Assembly (NCBI GenBank): GCA_038380435.1
Contig: JAWZYU010000010.1
Coordinates: 46,162,135-46,226,134 of the forward strand
Direction: 5' to 3'
Length of the DNA: 64,000 nucleotides
DNA from: Ryuthela nishihirai
Lineage: Eukaryota; Arthropoda; Arachnida; Araneae; Heptathelidae
Under the pieces are notes generated by a model. The model saw only the letters and a program-made list of their open reading frames with translations, was not told the DNA's origin and made no database searches. The position numbers and the translations under genes were made by a program. How positions within the stretch are numbered: the stretch's first letter is position 1; each line of letters starts with the position of its first letter. Below are positions 57,501 to 64,000 of this stretch, one piece after another.

Positions 57501-60500
57501 TCAGACGGTAGCGCTCCATGCTCGTAATATTCAATTCCTAGGTTCGAGACCAACCTATGCCACGTTGAGATTTATCTCAGCTAAACGCACACCCTACCTT
57601 CAGTCGGAAAGGGAACACCAATGGACATGTGCGTTTTCCGTCGGATGGGACATTAAGCAGCGGTTCCATGTATAGGAAAGATATAACCTGTGCTTTTAAA
57701 GAACAAGCTGAATGCCTTAATGGGAGGCTTCTACCTGTCTCCTGAAGGCTGTCCAGTGGATCCCCTTCCTCAATCATATCCAGATCACAAGGATTCCAAA
57801 GGCTCATAGAATCCTTGTTGCCTGACTACTTAGTCCATTGTGTGCAAAAAAAAAGGTGCCGCTCAGACGTAAAAGAACTCAACCGAATCTTTTTCGGTAT
57901 TTTAAATTGATATCTGTTAATTAAATTTTGAATTATTTATCCATAGATACTATTATACAGCATAATTGTAGTAATTTTGCATTAAAACTCGCCTTCATAT
58001 GCTTTGGTTTCCCTTTATTTCGAACCATAAGTTGTGAAGAAAAACTCCCCCTCCTGCCTCAGTACAGCATTATGTGCTTGCATCGTAAATCATTTGAAGT
58101 TAAAAATGGGCAGAGAGAAAAAATCAGTGATAAAGCTACTCTTTCCTATTTACTTGAACCGGATAATTCAAAGTGATTGTTATATTATGAAGAATTTGAC
58201 ACTCTGTCCAGTTAAATTGGTAGTGATGATACATTAGTTTATTCTACAAATAATATACACTTTATTGGCAAGAGCCGTCCCGTGGCCGAGTGGTTAGCGC
58301 GCTTGGCTACTGATCTAAGGGACCTGGGTTCAAACCTCGGATAAGGCATGGATGTATGTGTCGTTTTCTGCTGAGGTCCTGCCATCCTCTCAGACCTTCT
58401 ACTTTGGCATATAAACTGACAGGCTCCTGTCAGACCTCTGTGGCAAGCAGGTGCTTGAGGGGGTATTTATTTTATTATTGGCAAGGAAATGACAACACAA
58501 TTCCATGAATTAAACTTTTAAGCAAGAATATACAGAGATACCTTGTAAAGCGCGGTTTAGATTAGCGCGTGTTTTGCTATAACACGGTTTAAAATTTTTA
58601 AAATTTATTTTATTTATACTCCATAAAGTTGTACAAATTAAAGCACATATTTTATTCATACTGCATTACCGATGCTCCGCCTCTGCACAGCAGCGATATA
58701 GACTCAGTGTACCGCTATACATACTTCAGTATTGTCCCAACTCACTGCAGTGAAGTTGTATCCGCTCTACGAACAATTTATTTTTAAAGATTATTACACC
58801 CCTTTATACACAATTATAAGTGAAAAGAGGAAGTGCAAACATTATAGTGGACCTAACAAACGTAAATGGTTAACAATGGAACAAAAACTTGAAATTATAA
58901 AGTGGTATGAAGATGGTGTATCATTTGCTAAAATAGCACATGTCAAATGAATGAATGAATCATCGGTACGAATGCTAGTTAAGAACAAAGACAATATCAA
59001 AGAGCATGAAATGGCCACATCATCTTATTTGACAAAATTGGCTTTTAAACGTAGAAGTTCTTCAATGGATAACATGGGACGTCTTTTAATGATATGGATT
59101 GAAGACTGCAATCAGAAAAAAAATTCATTAATCCAGATGGCCATTCAAGCAAAAAGCAGTAAGTCTCTACAAGATGATAAAAATGTAAATGGAAAAGAAA
59201 AATGCAGGAAATGAAGGGGATACTGACGAAACTTGTCCAGTTAGTCGTGGATGGTATTATAACTTCAAAATGCGTAAGGAACTTCATAGCGTTCGAACTT
59301 CAGACAACGACGCTGCTCCAAGATTTCCCAATGAATTAAAAGAAGTCAGAAAAGGCGTCTACAAAGACGAACAGATTTTTAATGTTGATGAAACAGGTTT
59401 GTTCTGAAAAAATTAAAATGCATTCGCGAACTTATTTTGCAGAAAAGGAAAAGTCCCAACCATGATATAAAATTGCAAAAGACCGTTCGACACTTTTATC
59501 AGATGGAAATGCATCTGGTGATTTAAAATTAAACCCTCTGCTTGTTTTCCAATCTGAAAATCCTCGGACTCTTAAGGGCTTTGCAAATGGCACTTTTTCC
59601 GTTAATAAGAAAGCGTGGGGACACGACAATTATTTGAAGAATGGTTCACAACTTATTTTTGTCTGACAGTCAAGCGTTACAGCAAATATAATGGTATTGA
59701 TTTTAAAAATTTGCTCCTATTAAACAATGAACCTGGTCATTGTACTACCATTGCTGATTTTAATGAAAATGTTAAAATTATTTTTATGCCACCCAATACA
59801 TCATTATTGCAGCCAATGGATCAAGGTGTCATTGCTACGTTTAAGGCTTATTATTTGAGACAAACTTTCTCTCAAGCCATAAAAGCTACGACAGGAGACA
59901 AAGGCAATAACCTTGACAGAATTTTGGAAACATTTTAATATCAGAAATGCTGTGCAAAACATCGGTGAATCTTGGCTGAAGTAATTGCAAGCAATATGAG
60001 AGCTGTGTGGCTGTGTAATTTACCACTCTGTACAAATGATTTTACTAGTTTTGAAACGCAAATAAACACCATTTCAGAAAACATTGTGGAGCTTGGGATA
60101 GACCTTGGTTTTGAAACTTTGGATTCTACCAATATTCATTAATGCATTGACTCGCATTCAGAAAACCTTGATAATGAAACTCTTTTGGAGATAGAGGACC
60201 AGCGTGCATGCAAAGAAGAGGAAAATAAATTAGATGTAAAAGATGCTGAAGTGACTACAAAAGATTTTTCACTTGATGAAGTTTCAACACTTCTTAGAAA
60301 GGTTGAAGATGCTTCCGGTTTTCTTATGAACGCTGATCCCAACATTGAACGAAGCTTGAGTTCGGCAAGCTATGCAATATGTTATTCGGTGCTACAGAGA
60401 TATGCATGCAGAGAAACAGAAGAAAAAAATATGTGCAGACTTCATTGCTTAAATATTTTTGGGAGCAATATAAACGTTTCATTTTTCAACAGTAAAAATC

Positions 60501-63410
60501 TTTACAATTTTTTTCGTTTCTTATCATTCTTATGTTTTTACACTATAACTGTTTGTCTGCATTGCACGGAACCTTTTTTAACACCAATTAACCGCGCTAT
60601 GTAAGGTATTCCTTTTTTTTCTATCTCTTCTTGTCATCTTTATATGCGTTTATAAAATTCTTTACGTTTTTAATCGAAGAAGTAGATTAATTTAGATTTT
60701 GATAGCCTCTAATTTTGCTACTTTTTTTTAATCAAAATAATTTTGTAAACTTCGGAATAAATAATTGTTTGTTTTATGGTGCAAAGCCTGAGAACTTTGC
60801 GGATGTGGCAATTTTCCCCAATCAAGCTCTCCTATTTTGGCAGTTTTAATAAGAGCAGCACGAGGTTGCCCGTTGTCCCGATGAAGCGAAATGCACCTTT
60901 GATTGACCAAGGAAGAGCTTTTTTCGAAACAGCATCCAAACGGTGGAGCTGCTGGCAATAGATATTAGCTCCAATCGTTTAATTCAGATTCGCCGTTTTA
61001 AAAATGAACTATGCCCTGCATAGCACATCAAACAGCAAAACCTTTGTGGGGTGCAGTCGTTTTGTGTTGTAATTGTGATGGCGCCGAATCATTGGACCTA
61101 AGACACTATCGGTGACGTTTTATGCCATGTTAAAGCATCTGTTTCTCGTCCCCAGTAAGAATTCGATGCAAAAAAGACAATCAAAGCTGACGGGAATTAA
61201 ATGAAGAGCAAATTATCTACTAGTCGAAGCTTTGCTGGAGACCATTCGGAACCAATTTTACAAGTCTGCTCACTTTCTTAATCGTTCTAGGTGAATGAAT
61301 GGTTGAATTGTGGAACTGAGTTCCTACTTTCACAAGGTCTCTATCGAATTCAACAAGTCTAGTTGACCTTGCATCATCGACTATGATATAGTCAACAGAT
61401 ATGAACTTCTGAAATCTCGGTATACACATCCTTGTCTTTACAGCATGTTTTCCATAAACATCTTGAATGTACTTTGTTGCTACATTTGCGTTTTTCCCCT
61501 TGTGATATTCGTACATAATATGCCAAATGTGCTCGTCTGAGGCCTCCATATTTTCTTGACAATTAAAAACAAACATTCTGCACTAACCAAGAATTGCATG
61601 CAAACTGTTGAGTTACTACTACACAAACCTATAATACTCACCTTCCAACGCATGTTGCAATCATCAAACGGCAATGCATAAAATGGACATTATTTATGGA
61701 ACAAATTAATCCTAAATATAAGACTCCTGTTAGTTCTATACCTGCCTTAAAATGCCAAGGAAGAAAGAAAAGTGATCCATGCCCTTGTACTATAGCAGTT
61801 GGTAATGACAAGGATGGTTAAATACCGCCTTCTAGGTGTGTGTGAAGAAATATGTTTGTATAACGAAAATTGTTGTAGAAAGACGTAGGCTTAACATTCA
61901 CAATAAATATAGAGAATAGATATGTGTTCGTATTGCCGTCCGTTTCCAAAATGCTAAGATTTTATCGCTGACAAATAAAATCATGAAATACCGTGTTACG
62001 TAACTACACTGCCCTACCATAATATTCTAAATTTCCATGTTATGTCAATAGGAATCTAACTTCGAAGCTTCTTAAACACCTGAAATATGCATTAGTGGAA
62101 AATGTGACTGAAGAATTATTAAAAATCGTAATTAAATCTATTTAAATCTCGATTCTCAACAATATTCGTTCAGTATTTAAAGAGTGGAATAGTTAACAAT
62201 AAATTATCACGATTTGAAAAAATCATCAAAATTTTCTAATATTGAAAAAATTATTACGCAAACTTCGAAAATGTATTTTTTTAATTAAATTGTAAAACAA
62301 TATTTATTAATTAAGTTTTAATCAATTTCTGAGATAATCTTAGGATGCATTACTATTGTGAAATATTCCAGCTTCTTATAACCATTTAAAACAATGAAGG
62401 AATATTGTTGAAAACCGAGATTTAAATAGATTTGAATATTACCTTTAATTTTTCTTAATCTTAATTAATTGATTTAAATCAATCTTAATTAATTTGATTT
62501 ATCTTAATTTATCTTTGATTTATCTAAAATAGCCATTAATGGAAAAATGCCATTATATCGGATTTTTTCCATTAAATGGATATTTAGAAGTTAAAGAGCT
62601 TCGAAGTTAGATTCCCATTGACATAAAATGGAAATTCTTTTAAATTTTTTCTTATTCGTTCTTATTCGGTAAAATTCGTATTTATTCGGTATTATTATTC
62701 TTTCTCATTGGTTCTTATTCGGTATTATTTAGTTCTTATTCGGTAAAACTTCAGTGATTTCAGATACACTCATAACCAAGGCTGATATCCAATTTTTCCG
62801 GAAAAATTGGTTGCAAAAGCAGCTACCCAATGTAGTCAGACCACCAAAGCAAGGACATAACAACAATCAAAGCAAAGAACTCATTTGTTGCATGACCTTT
62901 GCTTGCACTCCATTATTAACTAGCAGATTCACCGGCGTTGCTCGGGTCTGAAACTCTTTAGAATATAAAGTAGATGGCACTCTCCTCATCGCGAACTTTC
63001 ATTTGGCATAAATATCATTACGATCAGTCCCATTCGGTTTAATATCTTTCCGTCTCTTTTAGGGAAGGAAAGCTGTCGGTATATCTCCCCATTAAGAAGA
63101 TCTTTAGGGAAGATTAATCCTCTCCATTGCATACATTTTTATACAGTACTAAAACCAAAGTTACTGTGTTCTGAAGCCAAGGGTGCTAAAATGTTCGACT
63201 CGGACAAAGCGCTCAGTTTTTTACAAAAAAATATATATGTATGTATATAAGAAAAATCAATCTTATCACTTGGTTCACTTAAAGCTTACCTTCTTAATCT
63301 TCAATTTTGGTGATGTGGCCATTAGATAACCTGCTGCCATTCCAACACAATAGGAACACACATGTGTGTATGGTTTGAAGTACTGCTCATGAGCAAACCT
63401 GTTCCGTTCC
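48345..63410 (-). CDS. Gene 2: nrf-6-like membrane acyltransferase (spliced, 5' partial)
   Basis: Four exons on the minus strand, 63290-63410, 56761-56947, 53913-54055 and 48345-48554, join with consistent phases into the last 219 residues of an acyltransferase-3 / nrf-6-type protein ending in TAG. It aligns exon by exon with gene 1: 121 vs 118 nt, 187 vs 187, 143 vs 143, and 210 vs 282 for the last exon. The R-X10-H active-site half and the NRF domain lie beyond the right edge. Sequence identity between the paralogues is modest, so the duplication is old, while intron positions are conserved. Introns here hold a LINE copy, a Tigger element, a mariner relic and SINEs. Substrate unknown. Confidence 0.88.
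48655..48920. repeat. 28-bp AT minisatellite, left part
   Basis: Units like AATAATTACTTAAATATGAT + AATAATTT, about nine copies. The array is interrupted by the LINE at 48923-52290 and continues in related form at 52295-52480. Confidence 0.8.
48923..52290 (+). pseudogene. Full-length but inactivated LINE copy
   Basis: Aligns along its length with 29024-32616, from ATGGTAGCTAGGTAATAACT to a decayed GATGAAGATGATAA tail. Inactivating changes include stops near 49636 and 50566, frameshifts near 50600-50800, an AT-rich 50-bp insertion near 51083-51135 and an in-frame loss of about 225 bp in the reverse transcriptase after position 51777. The longest surviving frames are 49765-50565 (endonuclease) and 51263-52225 (reverse transcriptase). 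It lies antisense to gene 2. Confidence 0.92.
52295..52480. repeat. AT minisatellite, right part
   Basis: About six units of ATTTAATAATCACTTGAATA + TGATTATC. Related to the array left of the LINE but with a different unit consensus, so the two flanks have evolved separately or were a variant array before insertion. Confidence 0.75.
52880..53190 (+). repeat. R285 repeat, single diverged unit
   Basis: Contains ATCGCCCCTCTAACGCTGGA + AAATT, AACGATGTATTTAGTCTAGA and GGATTTGACCGCAT in the R285 order. It lies in an intron of gene 2, so this repeat is present in both paralogous loci. Confidence 0.6.
53195..53912. other. Gene 2 intron, low complexity
   Basis: T-rich sequence with repeated TTCATTCTGTTCTTTTACTT-like phrases near 53390-53740 and 52690-52800 (a loose repeat of about 60-70 bp). 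No exon. Confidence 0.4.
53913..54055 (-). CDS. Gene 2 exon: WKAFVPLSRLSFIIYLIHP
   Basis: 143 nt, acceptor TTGAACAG, donor GTGAGT. It encodes GIVNSFLCWKAFVPLSRLSF, then IIYLIHPIIQWMFVGITRER and VVGQHITF. Same length and phase as gene 1 exon j. Confidence 0.92.
54455..54730. mobile_element. hAT MITE, 276 bp, 8-bp target duplication
   Basis: Termini CAGGGGTTCTTAACGTGGAG and, on the complement, CAGTGGTTCTCAACCTTTTA. Flanks CTCTTGAT (54447-54454) and CTCTAGAT (54731-54738) match at 7 of 8. The adjacent 54290-54440 holds further GGGTCGCGA-type sequence typical of hAT relics. Confidence 0.85.
55313..55437 (+). repeat. 125-bp direct repeat, copy 1
   Basis: Shares TTGGGTACCATCATTCGC, AGGGTATCC and TTCAGTTGATTGTTTT in the same order and spacing with 56290-56410. 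It is followed by a purine-rich stretch (55440-55620) of short GGAAAGG/AAAGTTAGGGGG-type repeats. Unclassified. Confidence 0.75.
55440..55620. repeat. Purine-rich local repeat
   Basis: Imperfect repeats of AAGGAAG...GGTATTTTCAGGAAAAGTTA-like units (three to four). Strong purine/pyrimidine strand bias; no ORF of interest. Confidence 0.55.
56290..56410 (+). repeat. 125-bp direct repeat, copy 2
   Basis: The counterpart of 55313-55437, about 975 bp downstream in the same orientation. Confidence 0.75.
56761..56947 (-). CDS. Gene 2 exon: ESTIYA helix pair
   Basis: 187 nt, acceptor CTTTTCAG, donor GTAAGA. It encodes LVRVLLWCISFSTMAFVVFI, then IREWNLGHHMGLIESTIYAV and LHRFLWITSIAWIVVNCCTG + TGG. 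It aligns with gene 1 exon 27943-28129. Confidence 0.92.
56948..57482. other. Gene 2 intron, nothing recognised
   Basis: AT-rich; a local duplication of 'CTATCAGC(T/A)TTCGCTACTGTTAGAA' near 57100-57165. No exon or known transposon. Confidence 0.4.
57486..57886 (+). mobile_element. SINE-A, diverged
   Basis: Head GCTCAGACGGTAGCGCTCCA, B box GGTTCGAGACC, body GTCGGATGGGACATTAAGCA and tail GTGCCGCTCAGACGTAAAAG. Older copy. Confidence 0.88.
58273..58474 (+). mobile_element. SINE-B, full length, 11-bp target duplication
   Basis: Head GTGGCCGAGTGGTTAGCGCG, B box GGGTTCAAACC, body to GAGGGGGTATTTATTT. The target duplication TTATTGGCAAG is at 58262-58272 and 58475-58485. Best preserved SINE-B here. 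Confidence 0.93.
58541..60606 (+). mobile_element. Tigger/pogo-type DNA transposon, complete ends
   Basis: Termini CCTTGTAAAGCGCGGTTTA and, on the complement, CCTTACATAGCGCGGTTAA, flanked by TA at 58539-58540 and 60607-60608. About 2.07 kb. It contains a broken transposase gene (58722-60480). Confidence 0.9.
58722..60480 (+). pseudogene. Tigger transposase pseudogene (CENP-B/pogo type)
   Basis: N-terminal CENP-B-like helix-turn-helix (KRKWLTMEQKLEIIKWYEDG, VSFAKIA), then a second DNA-binding domain (TCPVSRGWYYNFKMRKELHS). The DDE catalytic domain follows: FNVDETGLF, DGNASGDLKLNPLLVFQSEN, LLLNNEPGHCTTIADFNENV and MPPNTSLLQPMDQGVIATFK. At NNEPGH the second acidic residue, usually Asp in LLxDNAPGH, reads Asn. 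Stops near 58950, 59408 and 59665 and several frameshifts inactivate it. Confidence 0.88.
60728..61576 (-). pseudogene. Mariner (SETMAR-type) transposase pseudogene
   Basis: Read on the minus strand, the N-terminal part is ASDEHIWHIMYEYHKGKNAN, then KYIQDVYGKHAVKTRMCIPR + FQKF, DARSTRLVEFDRDLVKV and STIHSPRTIKKVSRLVKLVP. The distal part, after frameshifts, is LHRDNGQPRAALIKTAKIGE + LDWGKLPHP and LFRSLQNYFD. This is the order of mariner transposases: two helix-turn-helix motifs, then HxDNARPH and YSPDLAPSDYxLF. Some of the middle is degraded. Confidence 0.85.
61577..62023. other. Gene 2 intron, nothing recognised
   Basis: AT-rich remainder between the mariner relic and a foldback element; may include untranslated mariner end sequence. 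No exon. Confidence 0.35.
62024..62641. mobile_element. Foldback element FB1, copy 4
   Basis: Inverted ends of about 47 bp: ATTTCCATGTTATGTCAATA + GGAATCTAACTTCGAAGCTT at the left and the complement at 62596-62640. The interior has AATCTATTTAAATCTCGATT and CAACAATATTCGTTCAGTAT, shared with the other FB1 copies. Confidence 0.85.
62920..63252 (-). mobile_element. Helitron copy 3 (short, different family)
   Basis: On the minus strand it ends ACCCGAGCAACGCCGGTGAA then TCTGCTAG, adjacent to a host T. This is the same hairpin-plus-CTAG design as copies 1 and 2 (consensus ACCCGG/CCGGGT stem). The other end is in the ATATATATGTATGTATATAA stretch near 63250. The body differs from copies 1 and 2. Confidence 0.6.
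63290..63410 (-). CDS. Gene 2 exon: YFKPYTHVCSYCVGMAAGYL
   Basis: 121 nt, acceptor TTTTTCAG, donor GTAAGC. It encodes ERNRFAHEQYFKPYTHVCSY, then CVGMAAGYLMATSPKLKIKK. It aligns with gene 1 exon 23218-23335 with one extra codon. The next upstream exon is not in the window. Confidence 0.92.
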
Positions 63411-64000
63411 CTGAAAAATGCAAATGAAGGAAATTATTTTTATTTGTCAATTAAATCGTAAATGGAATCCGATTTCTTAATTTGCAGAGAATAACGAAGT
63501 TTTCGCCACAATACATGAGGGGAATAAAATATTTAAACAAGTTTTTTTTTTTGCAAAGACAAAAATGAGTGGTTCCGAACGGGGGACGACAACACTCCCT
63601 TTGGGCAGTTTTACATTTTTTTCCCTTTTTTAAAGCTTTTTTATGGTTTTAAATTATTTTTTGTTTTTCAGTAAAAATAGATTAAACGGAATAGCGATAG
63701 TTCTTAGATTGACATAAATATGCATGTTTCGTATATTCTTGTAAGATATTCAAGGATGCAAAATACTCCTAAATTTTTTCACAATAAATATAAACTTAAT
63801 GTAAACTTAACTATATGAGACAAATCTGAAACCATTACAAGGTTCTCAAAATTACATAATAAGATGTATGCTAAAAAAAGAAATTTGATGGTATAAAAAA
63901 TATTATAAAAAACTTAAATATCTTACCAGTTAAAAAATTATATATTTATCACCTATTAATATACAATATTCAAAATTGGGATGAGTCTAATGTTAAGATC
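63411..64000. other. Gene 2 intron, nothing recognised
   Basis: AT-rich sequence at the right edge. The counterpart of gene 1 exon g was looked for and not found; it is presumably outside the window. Confidence 0.4.

Overview
The window is repeat-rich, intron-rich eukaryotic DNA from an animal, most probably an arthropod. An arachnid is my best guess, from the mix of nrf-6-like acyltransferases, tRNA-derived SINEs, an endonuclease/reverse-transcriptase LINE and mariner/Tigger/hAT remains. There are no operons, rRNA genes, CRISPR arrays or genuine tRNA genes. Only two host genes can be supported, and both are members of one family.

Host genes. Gene 1 (+ strand, 1184-44668, 5' end outside the window) is a 'nose resistant to fluoxetine' (nrf-6)-type membrane acyltransferase. 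I assembled eleven exons whose splice phases all fit, giving 512 residues and a stop. They carry the acyltransferase-3 hallmark of Arg, ten residues, His, and the HRIWRIAPSY motif. Gene 2 (- strand, 63410 down to 48345, 5' end beyond the right edge) is a paralogue with four exons seen. The two genes converge tail to tail about 3.7 kb apart, and two consecutive exons keep identical lengths (187 and 143 nt). A second complete copy of gene 1's 143-nt exon lies 1,452 bp upstream of the first. It reads through with intact splice dinucleotides but has a weak acceptor and sits inside an old LINE remnant.

Mobile DNA fills the introns and the intergenic space. From left to right: a minisatellite; a hAT (ZBED5-like) element carrying SINE and LINE insertions (2586-6573); foldback elements; a non-autonomous Helitron (11552-12980); a Tc1-like transposase relic with an internal 33-bp minisatellite (14110-15525); SINE-in-SINE nesting (20359-21148); two mariner relics (21900-22755 and 24917-26809); a 37-bp AT minisatellite; an apparently intact LINE with a 1003-codon ORF (29024-32616); an old LINE split by a Helitron, a mariner MITE and the exon duplication (34575-39235); a degenerate LINE inserted in a minisatellite (48923-52290); a Tigger/pogo element (58541-60606); a mariner relic (60728-61576); and another Helitron end (62920-63252). 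Two tRNA-derived SINE families occur: SINE-A (about 385 bp, tRNA-Met-like head) and SINE-B (about 200 bp). Several SINE-A copies are nearly identical with perfect target-site duplications, so the family was active recently.

I found no convincing novel defence or enzymatic system. The most informative observations are the duplicated exon, the precise Helitron and mariner boundaries read from interrupted LINE sequence, the very long foldback elements and the intact LINE. All assignments are from reading the sequence alone; no database search was run.
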